Of a stretch of 64,000 nucleotides of DNA, positions 20,773 through 32,765 are shown one piece after another. This DNA comes from Abelmoschus esculentus (lineage: Eukaryota > Streptophyta > Magnoliopsida > Malvales > Malvaceae), in the NCBI GenBank assembly GCA_035048815.1, contig JAUCBN010000004.1:13482001-13546000 (forward strand), written 5' to 3'. The position numbers and the translations under genes are program-made. How positions within the stretch are numbered: position 1 is the stretch's first letter; every line of letters starts with the position of its first letter. Under the pieces are notes generated by a model. That model did no database searches, was not told the DNA's origin, and was given only the letters and a program-made list of their open reading frames with translations.

Positions 20773-20820
20773 AAACTTCCCTCATAAGTAAATGTCTAAT
20801 TCCATGAATTTCTTTTGTAG
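20744..20820 (+). other. Putative spliceosomal intron between RNase H and integrase (element B)
   Basis: 77 bp, same ends as in A: donor G|GTAAGA, branch-like CTAAT with A at 20799 (21 bases before the end), T-rich tract and TTTTGTAG acceptor. It contains the in-frame stop at 20770-20772. Removing it gives a 4632-base coding sequence (3097 + 1535), exactly 1544 codons with stop. Only two bases differ from A's copy (TCTCTC/TCCCTC and GCCTAA/GTCTAA), and neither touches the splice motifs. Confidence 0.7.
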
Positions 20821-22355
20821 CTCCTAATGCTATTAATGCTCATCTTCGATTGTATCGAAGGCGAGGATTCTTGTCAGAACTTCATGTTCAATCTACTTTG
20901 ATTGCTCGGATCAAAGACCTCCAGCAAACTGATTCTGAACTTCAGGCTATCATGTCAAAGCTTGATTCAAAGGCCAATCAGGACTTCTCTATTCGTGATA
21001 ATGGTATTCTGTACTTCAAAGATAGGGTTTGTGTCCCTAATGACGAAGAATTGAAAAGGGAAATACTCCAAGAAGCCCACCAGAGTTCTTTATCGGTTCA
21101 CCCTGGATCGGTAAAGATGTACAAAGATTTGAAACCATTGTATTGGTGGCCGGGCATGAAGTCAGCCATCACAGACTTCGTGTCTAAATGTTTGACATGT
21201 CAGAGAATCAAGGCTGAGCATCAAGTCCCTGCTGGGTTGCTTCAGCCAATCGAAATCCCTCAGTGGAAATGGGAAAAGATCACAATGGACTTTGTGACGG
21301 GTCTTCCGTTAACTCCGAGAAAGAATGATGCCATATGGGTAATTGTGGACAGATTCACTAAGTCAGCTCACTTCATCCCGATCAGAGTGAACATGAGTTC
21401 AGATATCTTGGCAGATTTGTATATTCGTGAAGTGGTACGTCTGCATGGAATTCCCACTTCTATCATCTCTGATCGAGACTCTAAGTTCACCTCTCGGTTC
21501 TGGAGATCATTACAGGAAGCTTTGGGAACTAGAGTACGTTTGAGTACAGCTTTCCATCCTCAGACTGATGGACAATCTGAGAGAGTTATTCAGGTCCTTG
21601 AGGATATGTTGCGAGCTTGTATTGTAGACTTCGGAAAGAACTGGGAGAAATCCCTACCTCTTGTGGAGTTCGCGTATAACAATAGCTATCAGGCTTCCAT
21701 TCAGATGGCCCCGTTTGAAGCTTTATATGGTAGGAGGTGCAGAACTCCTTTATGCTGGTCCGAGTTGGGTGAAAGAAAAGTTTTAGGGCCTCAGTTGCTT
21801 CGGGAAACTGAAGAGCAAGTCAAGATTATTCATGCAAGATTGAAACAGGCCTTTGATAGGCAAAAATCTTATGCGGATCTCAAAAGGAGGGATGTTCAGC
21901 ATAGTGTGGGAGACAAAGTCTTTTTGAAGGTATCACCATGGAAGAAGATCTTTCGGTTCGGAAAGAGAGGCAAGCTTAGCCCTCGTTTTATTGGGCCTTT
22001 CGAGGTTATTGAGAGGATTGGTCCCGTGGCTTACCAATTAGCACTCCCTGCTGAATTTGACAGGATTCACAATGTCTTCCATGTCTCAATGCTCAGAAAG
22101 TATAGATCGGATCCCTCACATGTTCTTGAACCTGAGGAAGTGGAATTGAATCCGGACTTATCTTACGTAGAGGAACCAGTTCAGATTCTTGACCGAGAAA
22201 TCAGAAAGCTTCGAAACAAGTCTGTTCCTCTCGTGAAGGTTCTTTGGAGAAACCACAAGGTAGAGGAAGCTACGTGGGAACCGGAAGCGACTATGCGAGA
22301 GCAATACCCACACCTTTTTCCTTCAGGTATAAATTCGAGGACGAATTTTCCTTAA
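20821..22355 (+). CDS. Element B integrase and chromodomain (pol exon 2)
   Basis: Residues 1033-1543 of the spliced polyprotein. HHCC zinc region His1119, His1126, Cys1156, Cys1159; catalytic Asp1189, Asp1250, Glu1286 with 35 residues between the last two; GPY/F region about 1416-1442; chromodomain about 1481-1532 with Trp1508 and Trp1518 in LWRNHKVEEATWEPE. Integrase would insert the cDNA and the chromodomain would steer it to chromatin. No ATG starts this frame at a sensible place: the open frame begins before a TTG (Leu1043), and the first nine residues after the intron match the family linker. Independent translation is therefore unlikely; splicing, or a frameshift, is needed. TAA at 22353-22355. 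Confidence 0.94.
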
Positions 22356-22366
22356 GGGGGGGAGAA
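22354..22366 (+). other. Polypurine tract of element B
   Basis: AAGGGGGGGAGAA, one base before the 3' LTR. Overlaps the last two bases of the TAA stop, as in A. Confidence 0.9.
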
Positions 22367-22367
22367 T

Positions 22368-25300
22368 TGTAATATCCTAAACATAGCCTAAAAGTTAAGG
22401 ACTAAATAAATTAAATTAGAGTTTAATAAAATTCAAAATTTAGTGACTAAATTGAATAAATTTGAAAATTAGGGACCAAATTGAAAAAGGACCAAAAAGT
22501 GAAAATTCAAAAGGGGAGAGTTTGCATGTAAATTTTAAGAAGTTGGAGGCCTTGCACACTTGGCAAGAGCCCCCTTGGCCGGCCACCTCTTGTCTCCCCA
22601 ATAGAAAATTTTGTTGAATTAAAGAAAATGAGAAAATGGGGGAAATGATGATATGTGTCATAGTGGGAGAGAGAAGATGGTATTTGTCATCTTCTTCACT
22701 CATCCTTCACCTCTTGGCCGGCCATGGGAGAGAACTTAGAGAGAAAATCTTTGCTTGCCTTGCATGTGGTATTTTAAGGGAGATTTTGAAGGTTTGAAGC
22801 AAGATTTTTGATTAGGGAGGCCAAATAAGCAAGGTAAGATGTTTTTCTTCTTCTAAGCTCAATTAAAAATGTGTTTGAAGGTTGTTAGCTTGAAATCCAT
22901 GGCTGGAAATTCAATATAATGTTCTTAGTTAGCTTGTTTTTAAGTTAGAAGTTAAATGCATGCTGCTGGAAATTCATGTTGTTACATTTGTTGAATTTTT
23001 GAGCTTAAGGACTAAGTTGCATGGATTTGGAAAGTTGTAGGGACTGTTTTGTGGATAAATGTATAAAGGATTTTGATGTTAGGATGCTGAAAATGGTCTT
23101 ATATGGACTGATTTGAAGTAAAATGAAGCATGAGAAAGTTTGGTAGTGAATTAAGTGATAAATGTGATTTTTGGGACTGTTTTGTAAGAATTGAAAAATC
23201 AGTGGACTTAATTATTTTTGTTGAATCTGGAAATTCAGTATGTAATTCATAGGATAATGTTTTAAGAATGTGGAAATTAAATTATAGGTGATTTGGTTGA
23301 AAAGATGAAAAAAAGGAAGTGTTAGAATTGGTCAAGTGTTTTGGACTAACTTCTAAGTGAGATTTTAGTAGCTTCATGGATTGAGCTGAAAACTCTTTTT
23401 AGATGCAAAATTAAAAATGTTGGTATAGGTAAAATATGCTTGAAATTGAGTCTACTAAAGTTTACAAGTAGTGGATGAGTTGAATTGGTGATAAGGTTGA
23501 TGAATTTTGAGCTAGAAGTGATGTAGGTGAAATCTGTCCAGTATAGGCCTGTTCTGGACAGTCACTTTGAAAAATTCCCTAGAATAATGTACAAGGAATT
23601 TGGGGTTGGGATTGAACAGTCTATAACTTGTATGAGTCTACTTTAATTAGAAAAAAACCTCACCTCGTTTGCCCTTGTAAATTAGGAGATATAAGAGAAA
23701 CAAAAAGATTGGTCCAGACTGTTCCGAAACAGCACTGCTGTGTCCTTAAATTGAAAACTGGTATCGATTGGTTCGTAGGAAAAATGCAAGCTTTATATGG
23801 TTCAAAAGATGGTTTCGTTAGCTTTCCAACGAGGTAAAGTGGGCAATTTTTGGACATGTGGATCAAGAGATAAAAATAGTTTAGTGAACATTGTACAATC
23901 TGTCCAGGAGTATAACGTTACTGTTTTGGTGGTTTTAGAGTGGTTAATTATGATATGGGTAGTTCGAATGTATTTTGATGATGTGTATATGCTTTTGTGT
24001 GTTTTAGAGGCTTCTAAAGAATTGGATAGTGAGGAAGAGCTGAGGCAAGAGCTTGCCAAAAGAAGGAGCAAGGGGCCAATCATCCACAATCCTTAGGAGT
24101 TTGCTTGGATTGTTTGTGAGTGTGACCTTCCTTGGGGTTGGGACTAGGTCCTAACCCAATTCTGATTTTTGATTATTTATGATTAAACCGGTATGAAATA
24201 TGACTTAATACCAACTTGGCTAATCTCTAAGGGGAGAGTGAAATGCTATGAAAACTTGTTTGTTGCCATGTTATTTGTTAGCATGTTGATTGAATATATG
24301 TATTGCTTATTAAGTAATTGTTTTGGTTTGTTCATACCCATGCATTGCATATGCCGAGGTATGAATGGCATGCTTAAGCTTGGGATGCAAGGTACGTGTA
24401 CATGCATTTGTTCCATGCAATTAAAGTCTGATTTTAAATGTGCTTGGCATGTTTAATGTAATGTATGTGAAATGACATGAAATGAATTCTTATGAGCCTA
24501 GGCACAATGGCCTAAGAGGCTTGGTCTATAAGGACCGTGTTATTGAAATGATATTGAATATTGGATTGATATGCTTAAATTGATAATCGACAACCTTGGT
24601 AGCTAGTTAGTCAGATAGGAGGGCATGCCTTAGAATCTAGAGCTCATTGTATCGGGTAGGACTTCGGTCCGGGGCAATTGGCCCTTATTGGCGACAGACG
24701 GAGGGTACGTTTTTGGTCATTGGCGACAGTAGGAGGGTTTGACCAGCACTATAGGTGCATATTATGGCGACAGTTGGTTGGAGATTCGATTATCTTCTAG
24801 CTAAATACCAAGGTGGTTGTAATGATTTAATTAACTTGAATTTAAATTGCACTACAATTGTTAGTTAAATACAAGCATGATTACTGGTTATGAAAATGCA
24901 ATTGTTATTGGCATTTTACTTATTGGATTGTCATATATTGAACCTTGGATTGTTATATGTATTTGGATTGGTATATATTGAATATTGGATTGTTACATGT
25001 ATTTAGATTATTGTACATTAAATATTGGATTGTCTTGGATTGTTTTGATTCTTTGTTTTTGTTACCTCACTAAGTACCTTATGTACTTACCCCCGGTCCC
25101 TTCGCTCTTCCCAAACATTTCAGGTTGATCGATTTATAGCTCGGTCTCGGATTTCCATCGTTCGGATCAGCAGCAGCACAAGCCAAGTATGATCTTTTTG
25201 TATCTCCTAGGGGTGGCTAGTCTTGTTTAGTTAGACCATGCATTTTGATTACTTAGACGGTTTGTATATAGTAAATCATTTTGGTAGCTTCGGGCTTAAA

Positions 25301-25652
25301 CTTGTATAACTTAAGAATGATGTTACATTTGATACGTTTAATATGTGTGTATATTTGTAATGGATTGCATGTTATGGAATGGAAAGGAACGAACTATTAA
25401 TATTGTTATATGGAATGGATAAATGAATTATCGAACTATTGAATGAACAATAGGCTTCGGGAATGTTTAGTAACGAATATAAGTTGCTAAGTAGTTTAAA
25501 GACCTAGTAATAGGAAAAAGTTTTAAATTACCCCTAAAATCGGTATTGTTAAGTTAAGTTAAGTTGGTAAAACGCCTGCCCGGGCCGGGTTATCAGAGTG
25601 CTCGTGGATCGGTGACGCCCCTTTCCTACCGGCCCGGGGTGGGGGTGTCACA
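22368..25652 (+). repeat. 3' LTR of element B (3285 bp)
   Basis: Same length and ends as the 5' LTR, with one substitution seen (T23631). Full length, unlike the deleted 3' LTR of A. Confidence 0.95.
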
Positions 25653-25657
25653 TAATA
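25653..25657. repeat. Target site duplication TAATA, right copy (element B)
   Basis: Matches 14199-14203; the satellite continues with TCATATGGTTGTCG in the correct phase. Confidence 0.93.
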
Positions 25658-28600
25658 TCATATGGTTGTCGTTTTATTGGGATTAAAACGTGCTTCTCTT
25701 AAGGGGCCTTACAGAGAATCCGTTCGAATTTTAACCGAGTAAAAAGCTACAAACTTGAGATTAATCTGTATAATTTTGTTCAAAAGCCCATATTTAACTA
25801 TTTGAACTCATAAAATTTGATTTAATAACATCTTTTGTCATTTTACCGGGATTAAAACGTGCTTGTCTAAAGGGGCCTTGTAGAGAATCCGTTTGAATTT
25901 TAACCGAGAAAAAAACTACAAATTTGAGATTAATCTGTATAATTTTGTTCAAAAGCCCATAATTAACTATTTGAACTCATAAAATTTGATTTAATAACAT
26001 TTTTTTTCATTTTATCGTGATTAAAACGTGCTTGTCTAAAGGGGCCTTACAGAGAATCCGTTCGAATTTTAACCGAGTAAAAAGCTACAAATTTGAGATT
26101 AATCTATATAATTTTGTTCAAAAGCCCATAATTAACTATTTGAACTCATAAAATTTGATTTAATAACATATGGTTGTCGTTTTATTGGAATTAAAATGTG
26201 TTTGTCTAAATGGGCTTTATAGAGAATTCATTCAATTTTAACCGAGTAAAAAGATAAAAAATTGAGATTAATCTGTATAATTTTGTTCAAACTCCCATAA
26301 TTAACTTTTTGAACTCATAAAATTTGATTTAATAACATTTGGTTGTCGTTTTGTTGGGATTAAAACGTGCCTGTCCAAATGGAACTTATAGAGAATCCGT
26401 TTGAATTTTAACCGAGCAAAAAGTTAAAAAATTGAGATTAATCTGTTTAATTTTGTTCAAAAGCCCATAATTAACTATTTGAACTCATAAAATTTGATTT
26501 AATAACATTTGTTATCATTTTGCCGGGATTAAAGCGTGCTTGTCTAAAGGGGCCTTACAGAGAATCCGTTCGAATTTTAACCGAGTAAAATGCTAAAAAT
26601 TTGAGATTAATCTTGATAATTTTGTTCAAAAGCCCATAATTAAATATTTGAACTCATAAAATTTGATTTAATATCATATGGTTGTCGTTTTATTGGGATT
26701 AAAACGTGCTTCTCTTAAGGGGCCTTACAGAGAATCCGTTCGAATTTTAACCGAGTAAAAAGCTACAAACTTGAGATTAATCTGTATAATTTTGTTCAAA
26801 AGCCCATATTTAACTATTTGAACTCATAAAATTTGATTTAATAACATCTTTTGTCATTTTACCGGGATTAAAACGTGGTTGTCTAAAGGGGCCTTACAGA
26901 GAATCCGTTTGAATTTTAACCGAGTAAAAAGCTAAAAATTTGAGATTAATCTTGATAATTTTGTTCAAAAGCCCATAATTAACTATTTGAACTCATAAAA
27001 TTTGATTTCATATCATATGGTTGTCGTTTTATTGGGATTAAAACGTGCTTGTCTAAAGGGCCTTACAGAGAATCCGTTCGAATTTTAACCGAGTAAAAAG
27101 CTACAAATTTGAGATTAATCTATATAATTTTGTTCAAAAGCCCATAATTAACTATTTGAACTCATAAAATTTGATTTAATAACATATGGTTGTCGTTTTA
27201 TTGGAATTAAAATGTGTTTGTCTAAATGGGCTTTATAGAGAATTCATTCAATTTTAACCGAGTAAAAAGCTAAAAAATTGAGATTAATCTGTATAATTTT
27301 GTTCAAACTCCCATAATTAACTTTTTGAACTCATAAAATTTGATTTAATAACATTTGGTTGTCGTTTTGTTGGGATTAAAACGTGCCTGTCCAAATGGAA
27401 CTTATAGAGAATCCGTTTGAATTTTAACCGAGCAAAAAGTTAAAAAATTGAGATTAATCTGTTTAATTTTGTTCAAAAGCCCATAATTAACTATTTGAAC
27501 TCATAAAATTTGATTTAATAACATTTGTTATCATTTTGCCGGGATTAAAGCGTGCTTGTCTAAAGGGGCCTTACAGAGAATCCGTTCGAATTTTAACCGA
27601 GTAAAATGCTAAAAATTTGAGATTAATCTTGATAATTTTGTTCAAAAGCCCATAATTAAATATTTGAACTCATAAAATTTGATTTAATATCATATGGTTG
27701 TCGTTTTATTGGGATTAAAACGTGCTTCTCTTAAGGGGCCTTACAGAGAATCCGTTCGAATTTTAACCGAGTAAAAAGCTACAAACTTGAGATTAATCTG
27801 TATAATTTTGTTCAAAAGCCCATATTTAACTATTTGAACTCATAAAATTTGATTTAATAACATCTTTTGTCATTTTACCGGGATTAAAACGTGCTTGTCT
27901 AAAGGGGCCTTACAGAGAATCCGTTTGAATTTTAACCGAGTAAAAAGCTAAAAATTTGAGATTAATCTTGATAATTTTGTTCAAAAGCCCATAATTAACT
28001 ATTTGAACTCATAAAATTTGATTTCATATCATATGGTTGTCGTTTTATTGGGATTAAAACGTGCTTGTCTAAAGGGCCTTACAGAGAATCCGTTCGAATT
28101 TTAACCGAGTAAAAAGCTACAAATTTGAGATTAATCTATATAATTTTGTTCAAAAGCCCATAATTAACTATTTGAACTCATAAAATTTGATTTAATAACA
28201 TATGGTTGTCGTTTTATTGGAATTAAAATGTGTTTGTCTAAATGGGCTTTATAGAGAATTCATTCAATTTTAACCGAGTAAAAAGATAAAAAATTGAGAT
28301 TAATCTGTATAATTTTGTTCAAACTCCCATAATTAACTTTTTGAACTCATAAAATTTGATTTAATAACATTTGGTTGTCGTTTTGTTGGGATTAAAACGT
28401 GCCTGTCCAAATGGAACTTATAGAGAATCCGTTTGAATTTTAACCGAGCAAAAAGTTAAAAAATTGAGATTAATTTGTTTAATTTTGTTCAAAAGCCCAT
28501 AATTAACTATTTGAACTCATAAAATTTGATTTAATAACATTTGTTATCATTTTGCCGGGATTAAAGCGTGCTTGTCTAAAGGGGCCTTACAGAGAATCCG

Positions 28601-30659
28601 TTCGAATTTTAACCGAGTAAAATGCTAAAAATTTGAGATTAATCTTGATAATTTTGTTCAAAAGCCCATAATTAAATATTTGAACTCATAAAATTTGATT
28701 TAATATCATATGGTTGTCGTTTTATTGGGATTAAAACGTGCTTCTCTTAAGGGGCCTTACAGAGAATCCGTTCGAATTTTAACCGAGTAAAAAGCTACAA
28801 ACTTGAGATTAATCTGTATAATTTTGTTCAAAAGCCCATATTTAACTATTTGAACTCATAAAATTTGATTTAATAACATCTTTTGTCATTTTACCGGGAT
28901 TAAAACGTGCTTGTCTAAAGGGGCCTTACAGAGAATCCGTTTGAATTTTAACCGAGAAAAAAACTACAAATTTGAGATTAATCTGTATTTTTTTGTTCAA
29001 AAGCCCATAATTAACTATTTGAACTCATAAAATTTGATTTAATAACATTTTTTTTCATTTTATCGTGATTAAAACGTGCTTGTCTAAAGGGGCCTTACAG
29101 AGAATCCGTTCGAATTTTAACCGAGTAAAAAGCTACAAATTTGAGATTAATCTATATAATTTTGTTCAAAAGCCCATAATTAACTATTTGAACTCATAAA
29201 ATTTGATTTAATAACATTTGTTGTCATTTTGCCGGGATTAAAACGTGCTTGTCTAAAGGGGCCTTACAGAGAATCCGTTCGAATTTTAACCGAGTAAAAA
29301 GCTAAAAATTTGAGATTAATTTGTATAATTTTGTTCAAAAGCCCATAATTAACTATTTGAACTCATAAAATTTGATTTAATAACATATGGTTGTCGTTTT
29401 ATTGGAATTAAAATGTGTTTGTCTAAATGGGCTTTATAGAGAATTCATTCAATTTTAACCGAGTAAAAAGCTAAAAAATTGAGATTAATCTGTATAATTT
29501 TGTTCAAACTCCCATAATTAACTTTTTGAACTCATAAAATTTGATTTAATAACATTTGGTTATCGTTTTTTTGGGATTAAAACGTGCCTGTCCAAATGGG
29601 ACTTATATAGAATCCGTTCGAATTTTATCCGAGCAAAAAGTTACAAATTTGAGATTAATCTGTATAATTTTGCTCAAAAGCCCATAATTAACTATTTGAA
29701 CTCATAAAATTTGATTTAATAACATTTGTTATCATTTTGCCGGGATTAAAGCGTGCTTCTCTAAAGGGGCCTTACAGAGAATCCGTTCTAATTTTAACCG
29801 AGTAAAAAGCTAAAAATTTGAGATTAATCTTGATAATTTTGTTCAAAAGCCCATAATTAACTATTTGAACTCATAAAATTTGATTTAATATCATATGGTT
29901 GTCGTTTTATTGGGATTAAAACGTGCTTGTCTAAAGGGGCCTTACAGAGAATCCGTTCGAATTTTAACCGAGTAAAAAGCTACAAATTTGAGATTAATCT
30001 GTATAATTTTGTTCAAAATCCCATAATTAACTATTTGAACTCATAAAATTTGATTTAATAACATTTGGTTATCGTTTTGTTGGGATTAAAACGTGTCTGT
30101 CCAAATGGGCCTTATAGAGAATCCGTTCGAATTTTAACCGAGTAAAAAGCTACAAATTTGAGATTAATCTGTATAATTTTGTTCAAAAGCCCATAATTAA
30201 CTATTTGAACTCATAAAATTTGATTTAATAACATTTGTTTTCATTTTGCCGGGATTAAAGCGTGCTTGTCTAAAGGGGCCTTACAGAGAATCCGTTCGAA
30301 TTTTAACCGAGTAAAAAGCTAAAAATTTGAGATTAATCTTGATAATTTTGTTCAAAAGCCCATAATTAACTATTTGAACTCATAAAATTTGATTTAATAT
30401 CATATGGTTCTCGTTTTATTGGAATTAAAACGTGCTTGTCTAAAGTGGCCTTACAGAGAATCTGTTCGAATTTTAACCGAGAAAAAAACTACAAATTTGA
30501 GATTAATCTGTATAATTTTGTTCAAAAGCCCATAATTAACTATTTGAACTCATAAAATTTGATTTAATAACATTTTTTGTCATTTTGCCGGGATTAAAGC
30601 GTGCTTGTCTAAAGGGGCCTTACAAAGAATCCGTTCGAATTTTAACCTAGTAAAAAGCT

Positions 30660-30664
30660 AAAAA
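30660..30664. repeat. Target site duplication AAAAA, left of solo LTR
   Basis: Matches 32761-32765 and sits at the same satellite position as the duplication of element A. Confidence 0.92.
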
Positions 30665-32760
30665 TGTAATATCCTAAACATAGCCTAGAAGTTAAGGACT
30701 AAATAAATTAAATTAGAGTTTAATAAAATTTTAATTTTAGTGACTAAATTGAATAAATTTGAAAATTTGGGGACCAAATTGAAAAAGGACCAAAAAGTGA
30801 AAATTCAAAATAGGGGAGATTGCATGTAAATTTTAAGGAATTGGAGGCCTTGCACACATGGCAAGACCCCTCTTGGCCGGCCACCTCCTTGTCCCCCAAC
30901 CAAAAATTTAGTTGAATTAAAGAAAATGAGAAAATGGGGAAAAAAATGATTATATGACATGTGGGAGAGAGAAAAGTCAAATTTGTCATCCTCCTCCCCC
31001 ATTCTCTCTTCTCTTGGCCGGCCATGGAAGCTCTTAAAGAGAAAAAAAAAGTTTGCTTGCTTGCATGTGATGTTTTAAGGAAGATTTTGAAGGTTTGAAG
31101 CAAGATTTTTGATTAGGGAGGTCAAATAAGCAAGGTAAGATGTTTTTCTTCTTCTAAGCTCAATTAAAAATGAAGTTGAAGGTTGTTAACTTGAAATCCA
31201 TGGCTGGAAATTCAATATTATGTTCTTGGTTAACTTATTTTTAAGTTAGAAGTTAAATGCATGTTGCTGGAAATTCATGTTATTACAATTGTTGAGTTTT
31301 TGAGCTTAAGGACTAAGTTGCATGGATTTGGAAAGTTATAGGGACTGTATTATGGTTAAATTTATGAAGGATTTTGATGTTAGGATGATTAAAATGGTCT
31401 TATGTGGACTGATTTGAAGTAAAATGAAGCGTGAGAAAGTTTGGTAGTGAATTAAGTGATAAATGTGATTTTTGGGACTGTTTTGTAAGAATTGAGAAAT
31501 TAGTGGACTTAATTATTTTTGTTGAATCTGGAAATTCAATATTGAATTCATAAGATGATGTTTTAAGAGTGTGGAAATTAAATTATAGGTGCTTTGGTTA
31601 AAAAGATGAAGAAAAGGAAGTGTTAGAATTGGTAAAGTTTTTTTGGACTAGCTTCTAAGTGATATTTTAGTAGCTTCATGGATTGAGCTGAAAACTCTAT
31701 TTAAATGCAAAATTAAAAATGTTGGTATAGGTAAAATGTGCTTGAAATTGAGCTTACTAAAGTTTACAAGTATTGGATGAGTTAAATTGGTGATAAGGTT
31801 GATGAATTTTGAGTTGAAAGTGATGTAGGTGAAATCTGTCAAGAATAGGCCCTGTTCTGGACAGTCACTTCAAAAAATTCCATAGAATAATGTACAAGGA
31901 ATTTGGGGCTGGGATTGAACAGTATATAACTTGGATGAGTCTACTTTAATTAGAAAAAAACCTCACCTCGTTTGCCCTTGTAAATTAGGAGATATAAGAG
32001 AAACAAAAAGATTGGTCCAGACTGTCCCGAAACAGCACTACTGTGTCCTTAAATTGAAAACTGGTATCGATTGGTTCGTAGGAAAAATTCAAGCTTTATA
32101 TGGTTCAAAAGATGATTTCGTTAGCTTTCCAACGAGGTAAAGTGGGCAATTTTTGGACATGTGGATCAAGAGATAAAAATAGTTTAGTGAACATTGTACA
32201 ATCTGTCCAGGAGTATAACGTTACTGTTTTGGTGGTTTTAGAGTTGTTAATTATGATATGTGTAGTTCGAATGTATTTTGATGATATGTATATGCTTTTG
32301 TGTGTTTTAGAGGCTTCTAAAGAATTGGATAGTGAGGAAGAGCTGAGGCAAGAGCTTGCCAAAAGAAGGAGCAAGGGGCCAATCATCCATAATCCTTAGG
32401 AGTTTTGCTTGGATTGTTTGTGAGTGTGACCTTCCTTGGGGTTGGGACTAGGTCCTAACCCAATTCTGATTTTTGATTATTTATGATTAAACCGGTATGA
32501 AATATGACTTAATACCAACTTGGCTAATCTTTAAGGGGAGAGTGAAATGTTATGAGAACTTGTTTGTTGCCATGTTATTTGATAGCATGTTGATTGATCT
32601 TGATAATTACCCCTAATAATAGGAAAAAGTTTTAAATTACCCCTAAAATCGGTACTGTTAAGTTAAGTTAAGTTGGTAAACCTTTGCCCGGGCCGGGTTA
32701 TCGGAGTGCTCGAGGATCGGTGACGCCCCTTTCCTACCGGCCCGGGGTGGGGGTGTCACA
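30665..32760 (+). mobile_element. Solo LTR, orthologous to element A insertion (2096 bp)
   Basis: A single LTR with TG/CA ends and a 5-bp target duplication, no internal region. Same satellite flanks as element A and the same 1274-bp deletion with filler as A's 3' LTR. At the diagnostic sites it matches A's 5' LTR at 30753 (A) and 31431 (G), and A's 3' LTR at 31841 (A), the filler (32598-32611) and the downstream differences. It is therefore a recombinant of the two LTRs of one element. Confidence 0.95.
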
Positions 32761-32765
32761 AAAAA
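32761..32765. repeat. Target site duplication AAAAA, right of solo LTR
   Basis: Matches 30660-30664; followed by satellite in the expected phase. Confidence 0.92.

Larger units (their letters stand above)
14204..25652 (+). mobile_element. Young, intact Ty3/gypsy chromovirus LTR retrotransposon, element B
   Basis: An 11449-bp plus-strand element with two 3285-bp LTRs (TGTAATATCC to GGTGTCACA). I find one mismatch between them (G15467 versus T23631). It has a tRNA-Met primer binding site, an open gag-pol with the same 77-bp intron as A, a polypurine tract and a perfect 5-bp target duplication. The block copy at 35715-35719 has the empty site, so B inserted after the block was duplicated. It is the same family as A: proteins about 98 percent identical by eye, LTRs more diverged. 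Confidence 0.96.
25653..30664. repeat. Satellite array with 6-mer higher-order repeat, right of element B
   Basis: The diagnostic word CATCTTTT recurs at 25829, 26845, 27861 and 28877, an exact 1016-bp spacing (six monomers). From about 29214 the monomer order changes (TTTGTTGTCATTTTGCC type). At 29750 the array re-enters the sequence found at window position 1 and follows it to the solo LTR. The unit starting 26845 differs from its neighbours in two monomers (a GAGTAAAAAGCTAAAAATTT variant and a TTTCATATCATATGG variant). No gene seen. Confidence 0.94.

Noticed and set aside
20850..22355. Integrase as an independent gene with its own start
   Set aside because: The open frame starts at a TTG inside the integrase linker, and homologous coding sequence continues upstream to the intron acceptor. 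It is the second exon of pol.
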